A stretch of 64,000 nt of DNA, taken from contig CM059560.1 in the NCBI GenBank assembly GCA_030386875.1, positions 32,234,183 to 32,298,182 of the forward strand, read 5' to 3'. Positions 34,526 to 45,112 of the stretch are shown here, piece by piece (position 1 is the stretch's first letter; the number at the start of each line of letters is the position of its first letter). Origin of the DNA: Morinoia aosen. Lineage: Eukaryota > Arthropoda > Malacostraca > Amphipoda > Talitridae. The notes under the pieces were generated by a model. The model was not told the DNA's origin. It did no database searches and worked only from the letters and a program-made list of their open reading frames with translations. The position numbers and the translations under genes were made by a program.

Positions 34526-34735
34526 TACAGCGCTAATCAAAACATGTACATCATAATTGGAGTAATACGTGAAATGAACTACCTAAATGATGTCGTCATA
34601 ATATACTCTCGAGCGTAACACACCACAAATTTGCCACACGAGGCTAACAAAAAGTTCAGGAGGACTCAAAAAAGCAATCACTTAACGTATTATAAAGTTA
34701 ATACATAAGCTCATCAGTAAAAATTAAAGAGAAAG
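34526..34735. other. No gene recognised
   Basis: Short spacer. Confidence 0.4.
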
Positions 34736-34739
34736 ATAC

Positions 34740-36830
34740 ACTACTATAATCATTTAATGTATATATTCAAATAAAACATAATTTCAAAGGTTTCGGCCAC
34801 AGACTATCATCAGTGGTAAGAATTCTGAAAAGTAACGGAGTAAAAATAAGCTATTTTAGAATGACAAATCTAAACAAAGCTATGAAATTATGTTAATTGC
34901 GATCATCTATTTACTATGACTAGAGGAAATGAACTAATAGTGTTGTTTAAAACTGGCTTAAGTTAAAAATGTATAAGGACTCTAGAATGAGCATATCTGC
35001 ATAAAACTGTGGTTTTGCCGCGACCGAAAATTGACTAATACAAATTACGTTATTGCACTCGTTAGAATATTCCCGAACGGTGAAAAATGGGGGCTTTGAC
35101 AGAATTGAGCCTGTTCTGAAGCTCCTACCAGAATGCTCGCAAACTTGAGTGCGAAGAGTACGAAATGTACATCCAATGTACTCTGATGCACTGCGTGCAC
35201 AACTAAACGTATAAATACGAGTAGCTTGCATTCCGGTAGGTATCTTTATAATTAAAAAACAATGATATTCTGAATTTATTTACCAATGCAATTAAAAAAA
35301 TCACAGTAGTAAAATATTGCGAAAAAAACACCAGCTATTTCGTTCCTTAAGTTCTGAGACTGCGCACCAAAGTAGGGAAGCGATACACATGCAGTGCTAT
35401 GGGCGGGGTCGATGTTGCCAACTTCAGATCTGTTGCCATGAAATCTATCAAGGAATAAACGCATTTTTGAATCTATGCAATTTACGGAGTAGCCATGGTC
35501 CTTGAAAAAAGATCTTAAAAAATCAAATTCTCAATGTAGAAGAGAGAAATTAGTACACATTTCAAAGGCGCGGGATATCAACGTTGTATAACACTGCTAA
35601 TCTTTAAAGACCACGGAGAAAAGCTGTAAAAACTCAGGCCTAGCCCTGAAAAACTTTTTTATATAAACATCGCACTCAAATTTATCGATTTATGAATTAG
35701 GCAGTCTAAAAATGAAATTTTTCGATCTTGTTCTATTTCCATGGTGAATTTCACATTTTCATATTTTTTATTCAAATAATCCAAGAAAAATTGAGCTAGA
35801 GCCGATTCACGAAAGAGCAAGAACGTGTCATCTATGTAACATCTATAGAACACGGGCTTAAAAGACTCGAGGCAGGTCGACAGACGCTGAACTTCATTTT
35901 CACACATAAATGTGCTTGCAAAAGTTGGGCCCAACGGCAGGCCCATTGCCATGCCTTCGTTCTGTCTATAACATTTTGAATCAAACGCAAGAAATTAATT
36001 GAGAACAGATAATTCTAAAAATGCTTTGAGAAGCTCTCGAAATGGGCCTAAGATTTTTCGAGTAGAACTTAGGAAAAGCTTTCCTAGACAAATAGCAATA
36101 GTCTCACGCAGGGGTATGTTAGTAGAAAACGATTCTACATAAAAGAAGCCATAAAAAACGGTCTGCATCGAAAAATTTCTTGAAATCTGTGACGAAAGCG
36201 TAGCGTTAACAGTAAAATCATTGGTACACAGAGGTGACAAAATATGTACTAACACTTTAGCTAACGAAAAACTGAGATCATTGTAGGACGCAAATATGGG
36301 ACGAAATTGGTATACTTACTGGTAAAATCAGGCTAATGAATTTTCGGAAGGCCGTAGAGAGTTTCCGGTCCAGAACCCTTGACGTAAAGCTTATAATACG
36401 TATAAATCTTCTTCAATGCAGTTCAAGCCTTTCAGTTTTCGCAAAAAGTTATTGATTTTATCTTTTTTACGAGTGACTAATTTTTCTGTAGGCTCAATAA
36501 CTTCCAACATACTTATTTAGATCAGATATAAGTTTGGGTTGGTTGGTTAATTATGGGAAGGAATTTTACAATACTAGCGTTGCTCTGGGGGAGATACAAA
36601 GAGGAAAATACGTATTAGGCTTTAAGAGTGACGAATCTTTTTTGAATAAGAGTTCAACCGAGTTTTTCTTTAGGTGAGGGGTGCCATGATTACTCCTCTT
36701 GAATTTGCCTTTGCATGCTACCTTGGCCGCGAAATTCATTTGTTTTTGTAACTCTGAAGATATTGAAGTAAGTCTCGTCATACTGGGCTGCAATAGTCAC
36801 TATGCGATAACACAAAAGATTGAATGGCTT
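34740..36830 (-). mobile_element. Penelope-like element, degenerate (reverse transcriptase plus GIY-YIG nuclease)
   Basis: Minus-strand pieces appear in the order expected for a Penelope-like element. 'TLYGLPKIH' lies near 36330-36360. 'LSPLCTNDFTVNATLS' and 'YVESFSTNIPLRETIAICL' follow at 36050-36250. 'GMAMGLPLGPTFASTFMCENE' and the catalytic 'CYIDDTFLLF' occupy 35810-35960. 'VSLPYFGAQSQNLRNEI' lies near 35370, and a GIY-YIG nuclease domain at 34947-35231 reads 'YTFSC...SEYIGCTFRTLR' and 'EHSGRSFRTG'. Frameshifts and stops separate the pieces. The catalytic YIDD is intact but the frame is not. A hammerhead-like motif lies downstream of the 3' end. Confidence 0.9.
34785..34820 (-). ncRNA. Hammerhead-ribozyme-like motif of the Penelope-like element
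   Basis: On the minus strand CTGATGA (34813-34807) is followed 12 nt later by GAAAC (34794-34790), with a weak intervening stem (GTC/GGC). It sits just 3' of the nuclease domain, where such motifs are known in Penelope-like elements. Confidence 0.5.
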
Positions 36831-36949
36831 ATAATCTAGAGAGTTGGTCGAGCACACTTTTTACGATGAAAAAACATTAAATATCCGTAAATTCTGTTGC
36901 AAGTTTTCTCAACGTGAGATTTGAAGATTGACCGGACCAAATGAATAAA

Positions 36950-37295
36950 GATTAGATTACATGTTACAACCTTCCCTACCGTAAAAAAGGCGTTCCAAAG
37001 AAAGGAAGATGGAATGCACCGTTTGGCAGGGAGCTAAGGGAACGCAGAATCTATGCACAAGGTGCATAAAAAAGTAAATTCAGAATAGTTGATGAGTCAA
37101 GGTAGAAGTTGAAGAAGAGAGTAGTAGGTGCTGAAAAACATGAGAGCAGTTAACCGAAAAAAATAGCTCGTAACTATCAAAACAAAAAACTATTCTATGT
37201 GAACAACAGGAAAGTCTAACCTTTACCTCAGCACCTCACATTTTCTCCATGGGAGAGCTAATTTCCATAGATACAATAGTTTTATCCCTCTGAAG
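36950..37295 (-). repeat. Family A SINE-like repeat, copy A5
   Basis: 'gattagattac' start, 'gtagtaggtgctgaaaaaca', 'gggagagctaatttccatag' and the decayed terminal hairpin 'atccctctgaag'. Confidence 0.85.
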
Positions 37296-37309
37296 TAATC
37301 AAATACCTT

Positions 37310-37960
37310 AATTTTTAATTTTTCCTTCAGACTAAAATTCATCATTCTTACAGTATGAGTCAGATTTTAACTTTTTTAAATTGCATCTTTGGATCCAAAA
37401 ATGATGCATTGTGTTTTGTTGGCATTTAGTTTGAGACCATTTTGATCATATCATGATTTTTGGTTGCTCAACAGGGCTTCGGCTTTTTTGCGTCATCTGT
37501 AATTCCGCCATAAAACTTGTTATTGCAATTTGAACATCATCTGCATACATAACGATTCGTCTGTTAGAAGGCATAGGAGGGAAATCGTTAATAAAAGTAG
37601 AAAACATTTGCAGACCAAGAAGAGATCCTTGAGGAACGCCAAAATTGTTTTAAATGAATGGCGACAATTTTTTATCTAAGCGGACTGTATGATTTCGATG
37701 ATAGGTAGCTCTCAGAACATGGTGCATTTATTTATAAGTTCAATATTTTCTATAAAAGTTGTACATGTTCGACGCTATCAAACGCTTTGGGGAGATCGAG
37801 TAGCAGCAAGAATGTTACAGGCTTTTGATCGACAGCCTGCGTAATAGTACCGATTTTTGTCTGCACTTACGGGGCTGGCACGTGAAGAATGTTATATTCA
37901 AAAAGTAATCAGGATAAAACTAACTAGTATTTTTCAGAATTTCATGAATGCTTTGTTTTT
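37310..37960 (-). pseudogene. Non-LTR retrotransposon reverse-transcriptase fragment
   Basis: The minus strand reads 'GVPQGSLLG', 'FSTFINDFPPMPSNRR' and 'VMYADDVQIAI', the classic RT blocks with an intact YADD. 'NGLKLNANKTQCIIFGSK' follows after a frameshift. Upstream (37780-37860) 'LLLLDLPKAFD'-type sequence is recognisable. No endonuclease remains. Probably of the Jockey/CR1 group. Confidence 0.85.
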
Positions 37961-40195
37961 TAAATCCATTCATTAATATAGGAGTAATTAAATATTCTTT
38001 CAGGCCCAATATTTAAAAGTCACTTAGTACTCACAGCTGAACTCGACGAAAATCATGGTTACAAAAATAGAAGAAGCAACTAGATGTAAAATTAAAAGTA
38101 TTATTTTCATTCCAAAACCAGTGAAATTTAAGATTGTAGTCATCTGAAAAAAGAATAACACAACCTCCACAACATTGTACGGATTTATCATTTTTTTTGC
38201 TGTATGGTAGTCTAAATAATTAAAATTATTTGCATCAGGGAAAGTTTATCGCTACAAAAATATGGTAAATGAAGTAGCATGCGACCGTTGACAGAGTGTT
38301 ATGTGAGCTGAGGGTGTGGTATGAGGCTCAGCATGTGGTGGTATGAGGCTCAACGTGGCGGTATGACACCAGGAAATGGGACCTGCTTGTTAATGAATGC
38401 TCGGCCAGTCATGCAGTCTCCTGCTTTATCATTGTACTAACTTTCGAGGCAAAAAAATACGTTATCAAGATGATGTAGAACTCATGTTATATTACTCACA
38501 ATTCGTGCACTGTACGTAATCATTCAGTATATTCAATCAAATATGTTCATGTTACGAACGTTGATGATTTATTCGACGTATTTGATATCAAAGTACACAT
38601 TTATGGTGTTACTCGAGTAAAAAATGAATATTATTGGTCTACAAGAACGAGCAACAATGCATGTAAGCAATTGTAAGTCGTTCAATCATAAAAACTGTGA
38701 GTCGTAACAATAGATTCTTTTTGTTTAATGCACACAAATTGTACGATGTTACAAGACAACCCATTGCATTATTATCCGAATTATCGAAAGTTGCAATAAA
38801 TTTAGATTATCAAGTTTGAGAGTCAGTCAAAGCCAATGAGGCACGATGTAGTCTTTTGAGTTCCCATATGAATCTTAGCTAATCCTCCCATAGGAAGAGA
38901 GCTTCGACGAGAGAAAAAGCTCGAAAGCGAAGTATGTCCTAGCTGTCTTAGTGACGCAATTTAAACAACGGCCATAAGGAAGATAGTAGTGCCTGGATCA
39001 GTGTACTAGCAAATGCAAACTAAACATTTTAAGATTGCACAAACTGAAACTGATTCGACGATAAGGAGAAGATTCAAGCGGCAGATTTATTATAAAGGAG
39101 TATCAGCTGACCCCGAGCATAAGAGAGTGATTTGTCCTAAATCAGGCAAAAAGAGCGGAACTACTACGGCATACTTTCGAAAGCAAGCAAGAATTACCAT
39201 TGCGACAATGTGCTATTGCTCGTGAGAAAAACAGAAGGTACAATCAGTAAAAATAAAACTGACTGAAGAAGTGATTAACTCATGTATTTTATCCAATCCT
39301 CATAAGAGATGCTTGGGAATCACCTTCGAAGTAGACAACTCCACAGTGTTCGCACTCCCAAACTCCAAGTATATCAGAGCGCACGGCGGCTCCGGTGATC
39401 GAGTTTCCCAGAAACAAATAGCGCGCGGTATCAAGCCTGTGAGTCGGACACAAGTCATCACACAGCGTCTTCGCCCATCGGGACGCCAGGAAGGAGAGTA
39501 AAAGATCCCATAGCAAATGGACTCGTATTTACGCGAAGGCCACGTTATTATCGAGCTGCGTGATTATGGTTCTGGTAGCACAAACACGTCGGGCCCTCAA
39601 ATTAGCTGGAATGAAAGTAGGGAAGGATGGTCAGCCGGGAGGGATGGTGCCAACACGCTCTATTTGACAGCGCAAGCGAAGAGTGCAGCGAGAAATGATA
39701 CTCACAAATGAAATAAAGGAAAACATCGGTTGCAAGTGAATGACGCTGAAAAGATTGTGGGATATTTCTATATCCTTGTAATAAATTCAACGTATACGTA
39801 GTGATTGTAATGACATAGTTTAACGAATTTCCTGCGAAGGGACCTACCGGTGGTCACTGAAGGGATTTTCATAAAGCTGCTAATCGACCTGCAGTTACTA
39901 ATTCAATTTTTTAAAGTATTTAATGAAAGCTAAATGACGGCACGATCCAGTTAATGCTGATATTTTTAAAATTGCTAACTAAGATTGACTTTATATTTAA
40001 TTGAATACTGAACTTCGGTTTAACCCATCGCAGTTAACGTTTAATCAAAATTTTTATTAGGCATTTCCAGCATTAGCTCAAATTCAATCAAATTTGTGAA
40101 CCTTTAAACAGAAGTATGGAAATCGAAGAAATATTCATATGTTTCTCGTTTGAAAGCACATTATACGCGTGAGAAAGTACTACAGAAGTATCAGA
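37961..40195. other. No gene recognised
   Basis: Includes a short imperfect direct repeat around 38310-38370 ('ggtatgaggctca' twice, then 'ggtatgac'). A GC-richer interval at 39270-39710 has short unrecognised frames. Confidence 0.5.
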
Positions 40196-40199
40196 AGAA

Positions 40200-40822
40200 A
40201 AAGAAAGAAAAATAAGAACACTTTATTTCCAATATAGATGATACAAAAAGCTCATCATTGGTATTGAAAATTTCTTAAAGTGTGAATTCTTATATGCTAC
40301 ACACACATGAGTATCGTAATACTGATGTCACTAGTCGAAATAAATGATTGAGGGCATGTAATGTATTCCTAATGTTGCTTAATCAAGATTTGATTATACT
40401 CGTACATGTAACTACAATAATAAAAGAGAACACAATTTCGGTAACGATGCATTGTTCTCGTATATGTAATTACAATGATAAAAGAGAACACAATTTCGGT
40501 AACGATGCATTGTTGATTGTAAGTCTTTCATTGCATTGTAAGTGTGCACTTTTTAGTGCACACTTACATTAAACTACAAACTCAGGGACTTGCGGTATAA
40601 GTAATTTATTGCAAGTAAAACGGGTGGAGAAAAATAATCCTGCGTCTAAGGCACCGAGGTTGACATCCAGAACTATATTTCACTCCTACGTACAAATTAG
40701 TATTACAATCAAGGGACTCAAAAAAAATGTCTTTCGTCACGCAACGAACCTAAGATATTCCCATGCTAAAAATAGTGGCACAAAACAGTCTACCTGAGTC
40801 AGAAACATGAAAACGATTGTTC
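40200..40822. repeat. Family B interspersed repeat, copy B3
   Basis: Best-preserved copy: starts with 'aacactttatttccaata' and ends with 'gtcagaaacatgaaaacg'. It carries an internal 58-bp tandem duplication (40401-40458 and 40459-40514) and a perfect hairpin. No coding frame. Confidence 0.8.
40537..40568. other. Perfect 14-bp hairpin with TTTT loop
   Basis: 'tgtaagtgtgcact' and 'agtgcacacttaca' are exact reverse complements separated by tttt; lies within family B3. Confidence 0.95.
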
Positions 40823-40833
40823 CACAACTGCTA

Positions 40834-41200
40834 TTAGATTAGATTATAGGTTAGTTTAAGCCTCCCTAACCGCTACAAAAAAAAGCGTATCGAAGAGAGG
40901 ATGGAAGAAGGCACCATTTAGTATGGAGATAAGAGAATGGGGAATCTATGCAGAAGGGGCATAGAAACCGTAAGTTGAGAAAGAAGTTCATGAAACAAGA
41001 TAAAGTTGAAGAAGAAAGTAGTAGGTGCTGAAAAACAGGACAGCAGTGAACCGAAAAAAGATGGTCCGTAGCAAAACAAAAAACTTATTCTATTTAAACA
41101 AAAAAATAGGCACCCGTCACATTTAGCTCGGGACCTCGCATAATTCCCATGGGAGTGCTAATTCCCCTAGATAGAATAGTTGTATCCCCTTCAGGGGAGT
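40834..41200 (-). repeat. Family A SINE-like repeat, copy A6
   Basis: Complete copy starting 14 bp after the end of B3. 'attagattagatt' run, conserved central blocks and a terminal 'ccccttcagggg' hairpin. Confidence 0.9.
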
Positions 41201-41744
41201 TTCTTTAATTTTGCAAGTCACAAATTATGGTTTGAACAGTTGATTCAGAATATTTGGTTGAAAGGCAGATTTGCATCTGCAGTATACATCACATAATAAT
41301 TATTGCCAGCGGTCTAAACATCACCTTCTACATCACATAATCGCTCGCGGAAAACAGAATTCCAAAAAAAGAGTTCCTAACTGAATCAAAGCTAACAAGT
41401 ATAAGGATGTATTTACAGGTTCAAGAATTTCATGGCGCAATACAAGAGCGATAAACGAGTTTAAGGAGACCCTTGCCGCCTGTAGCGCTCTATCATACTA
41501 ATTAGCAATCAATCTTTACTATCAATAAAAGCTGGGAAAAAATTTAACAGGTCAGTAATGATACGAAAGAAAATGGGCAGCTGGGAAATATCCCGGAATT
41601 AGTTCCGGATGAAAAAAGAATTTTCACAGTAAATAGCTGAGCAATTTTTGACATCGGTTAATTTTACGATAATTTGTAGCATCATAAGCTCATGGTAATT
41701 TATCCGTTTACGGAAAATTTATTCCTGAACATCTATATTTGCAT
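41201..41744. other. No gene recognised
   Basis: AT-rich spacer. Confidence 0.5.
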
Positions 41745-41845
41745 CTATACCTACAGCACCACCATCATCTAAACCATCACCAACACTTGTATCAGCACCA
41801 TCATCAACACCACCACCACCACCACCAACACTTGTATCAGCTAAC
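41745..41845. repeat. CAC/ATC trinucleotide-rich tract
   Basis: 'caccaccaccaccaccacc' and 'accatcatc' runs, with the phrase 'caacacttgtatcagc' appearing twice. Confidence 0.85.
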
Positions 41846-41869
41846 ATTTCAGTTGAGTCGCGCGCCAAA

Positions 41870-43020
41870 ATAACGCTGGGAGTCACAAAAGGCGAGCCAG
41901 ATCATGTCACGCGGAATTTGCTGAAATCCCCCGTCTGTCACCTGAAAATATTGCGCCCACGCGCCCCGTCAGGCCGCCGTGAGCGCTAGACGTCACCTCA
42001 CCGACGGCTGCCGAGCGCTCCTGTTACACTGTCGCTCTCTCCATGGCATGCCGCCAAAATTCACACCGCAAAAACCTAATAAGCCCCGTCAAAATCGGAA
42101 ACAAATAATTCAATGAATTCTTCTCTGAGCCATTTTTCATATTACGACTTTGCACGGGAGACGTTTTTAAACAGAGTTTGTGATGCGTGTCGACGGGACT
42201 ACAAACGCTTCTTAATTGGAGAACCGAAAATACAACCTCGATCAGTGACAGGGTGTTTTTAGTCACTTCTGCAAAATCGAGCACGATCAAAAACTCAATG
42301 ATTGCATTGACAGTGTCTTTTGTAGCGCCAAAATTTGTCAGGAAAAAGTAAAAATGAACGCGTTTCCAAAGCGAATACCAAAAGTTCACAGAAACACTCT
42401 CATAGTGCATCAGGGCGCGAGAGTTGTGGCGTATGAAACTTCGGACTTTTTGTGCATCTGACGCATCCATTTCAGTCGCATTTCCTGGCTCAAATATACA
42501 AGAGCGTCACACTACAAAGCTCTCCACCAGTTAAGAGTCGCAAAAATTTGGCTTCTAATTTTCGAAAGGAATAGTTGGTGAGTCAAACCTTGGTGACAAC
42601 AAAAATTTTGCAAATGTTGGGGGAATCAGCCGAAACAACATCTCGCACAATCTTATACGAAGTACGATTGCTTTGAAGCATTAGACCCAAAAAAATTTAC
42701 AAAATTTTCTTCTACAATGATAAGAACTTCAGTGCATGTATGTTTGAAGGGAAATACAATGAATACAAATGACAGGTAAAAGAGTACGGTAGTATCATGG
42801 GGTGGGTAGTTGAAAATTTCGACATGAAACGCTTTTCGCTAAATTTTTTAAACAATCCACAACACAATACTCATGTACCCTTTCGCCTGTTATTGCACGA
42901 ACTTTATATTGTTCCACACAGATATTTACTGAAGTTTGTTCACACTGAGCAAGCGATAAGCGTTTCCAGGCTATGTCCGTTTCCGGCAACCTACAGCGCA
43001 ACTATTATAGTAATTCCTGT
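41870..43020. other. GC-rich patch then unassigned sequence
   Basis: 41870-42060 is GC- and CpG-rich. A minus-strand 148-codon frame (42470-42024) starts with ATG and has an ordinary amino-acid mix, but I recognise no domain and it overlaps the GC-rich patch. It is not called. Confidence 0.4.
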
Positions 43021-43024
43021 AAAT

Positions 43025-43990
43025 GTTTGAATAAACTTTAAAATCATTTTAATGAAACATTTCAAGCCCCAGCTCTTCATCAGTCATATCTGCGAGTACA
43101 AAATATACATGCATTGAATAAAAACCCGATAAAATCATGAAATTGCTCATCCTTCATGCCTTCAAGCAAGTGTCTAGATAAAAAAGACATGACATAAAAA
43201 CTGATTAAATGTAAATATGAAAACTTCAATAACTAGAATCGTGAATGTGAGTTAAAACGGAAAATAAAGAATACAAGATTACAACTAAAATGCGGAACGG
43301 TCATGAAGTCAGCTTACTAGCATAAATAAATTCTAACCAAAAAGACACAGAGGGAAAAAAAGAGAGTATGAAAGAGAGAAAGAGAGAAAGAGAAGAGAGA
43401 ATAAAATAGAAAAAAATGATATGTACATGGAATATTGTTCACTGAGAACCTGTAATTTTTAAAGGATAAGCACTCTGCATATCATTCAGTGCCGGTTTCA
43501 ATTTGTGTATATACAGAGATTCTAGCATGCGCAGTTCACAGGAATTCGAAGCATAATCTATAATTTTAAATTGCTCGCTGCTAATAATTTGTTCGCATTG
43601 ACCCATACAGTGCTGCCTTACGTTAGAATGGGAAGGTGCCCCTAACGGGCGTCCTGTGCGATGACTCCTTCCGGCATGCTCAGCGACTCTCATAAATAGT
43701 GTTCGGTGGATTGATCCCACATACCGCGATGCGGAATGCGCACAACTAAATTCATAAATGAGAGATGATCGCAAGCCCTTGAGAAAGTCATCTTTGAAGC
43801 GAAAAAAAGATCCTATTGTGAATTTGTTCAATGAAATTATGCGAAAGAGAGTCGTAGGAATTAATTTACCGAGGACATTAGATAGTTCATTTTTCAACTT
43901 TTCGGACTGATAGCCAAAATATGGTAGAACGCAATATATAATTGATGAAATTTGTTCAGATTCTCGAGGGCTATACACATTTGATAAAAA
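43025..43990 (-). mobile_element. Penelope-like element 3' part (nuclease domain and tail)
   Basis: The intact frame 43978-43439 gives 179 residues ending 'LKITGSQ'. 'YFGYQSEKLKNELSNV' is the RT-thumb tail. A GIY-YIG nuclease follows: 'LIYEFSC..SASRYVGSIHRTLFMRV', 'EHAGRSHRTGR', and a closing 'ESLYIHKLKP'. The upstream RT is missing, so it is 5'-truncated. Below 43439 lie an AGAG-rich tract and the terminal segment. Confidence 0.88.
43050..43090 (-). ncRNA. Hammerhead-ribozyme-like motif (minus copy)
   Basis: CTGATGA at 43083-43077, a short stem AGC-TGGG-GCT, then GAAA at 43063-43060. The stem is better paired than in the partner copy at 44604. Confidence 0.5.
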
Positions 43991-44036
43991 AGTATTAATA
44001 GATTTATAGCAACAGCAGCAACAAAAGCAAAAGCAG
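43991..44036. repeat. CAG/CAA-rich junction tract
   Basis: 'agcaacagcagcaacaaaag' type sequence joins the two inverted Penelope ends. Confidence 0.7.
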
Positions 44037-44084
44037 CAACAGGAAAACCGTTCGAAGAAAAGTAAGATTTGAGGAAAGCACTGT

Positions 44085-44720
44085 ATGGGTCAATGCGAAC
44101 AAATTATCAGTAACGAGCAATTTAAAATTATAGACTATGCTTCGAATTCCTGTCAACTGCGCATGCTAGAATCTCTGTATATACACAACTTGAAACCGGC
44201 ACTGAATGATATGCAGAGTGCTTATCCTTTAAAAATTATAGGTTCTTAGTATTCAATGTACATATAATTTTTTTATTCTATTTTACTCTCTCTTCTTTTT
44301 TTTTCTCTCTCTCTCTCTTACTCTCTTTTTTTCCCTCTGTGTCTTTTTGGTTAGATTTTATTTATGCTAGTAAGCTGACTTTATGACCGTTTCGCATTTT
44401 AGTTGTACTCTTGTATTCTTTATTTTCCGTTTTAACTCACATTCACGATTCTAGTTAGGGAAGTTTTGATAGTTAGATTTAATCAGTTTTTATGTCATGT
44501 CTTTTCTATCTAGACACTTGTTTGAATGCATGAAGGATGAGCAATTTTATGATTTTGTCGTGTTTTTATTCAATGCATGTATATTTTGTACTTGCAGATA
44601 TGACTGATGAAGAGCTGAGGCTTGAAACGTTTCATTAAAATGATTTTAAAGTTCTTCTTCGCTATAACCTTCAAAGTTAAACTGCTTAGCAGAAAAGATA
44701 TTCCTAATAAGTACGTATAA
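44085..44720 (+). mobile_element. Second Penelope-like 3' end, inverted relative to 43025-43990
   Basis: 'atgggtcaatgcgaacaa' through the closing 'LESLYIHNLKPALNDMQ' matches the minus-strand copy almost exactly (note 'ctgcgcatgctagaatctct'). The CT-rich tract and the terminal segment to ~44720 follow. Only the last ~45 codons remain, so it is more severely 5'-truncated. Confidence 0.85.
44596..44636 (+). ncRNA. Hammerhead-ribozyme-like motif (plus copy)
   Basis: CTGATGA at 44604-44610, stem AGC-TGAG-GCT, GAAAC at 44624-44628 followed by GTTTC. Confidence 0.5.
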
Positions 44721-44745
44721 AATGAGCCAGGGATTTCAATGCATT

Positions 44746-45112
44746 GGATTAGATTATAAGTTAGTGCAAGCCACACTGGTACACAATAAAGGTCCTTCTC
44801 CCTCCTCGAGAGGGGAAGGAGGAAAGCACCATTTAGTATGGAATGGCTCGCATCTACAGCCCACATCCAACGCATAGAAATAGCAAGAGAGTAAGAAAAT
44901 CAAGAATCAAGAGAAAAGTTGAAGAAATTCAGAGGTGCTAAAAACAGCACAACAATAAACCGAAAAAAGATAGTCCATAACAAAACAAAAATTATGTCCT
45001 ATTTTAGCAAAAGGAAGGCCTACCTAACCTTTGGCTGATGCATCACTTTTTCTTCCTGAGAACGCTCATTCCCGTATGTAAAAAACATTTGTATTCCCCT
45101 CAGGGATTTGAT
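44746..45112 (-). repeat. Family A SINE-like repeat, copy A7
   Basis: 'ggattagattataagttagt' start, 'gaaagcaccatttagtatgg', 'aggtgctaaaaacagcaca' and a diverged 'cccctcaggg' end. Confidence 0.85.

Noticed and set aside
42024..42470. 148-codon minus-strand frame
   Set aside because: ATG start and ordinary composition, but no domain, no splice or poly(A) context and partial overlap with a GC-rich patch; not enough to call.
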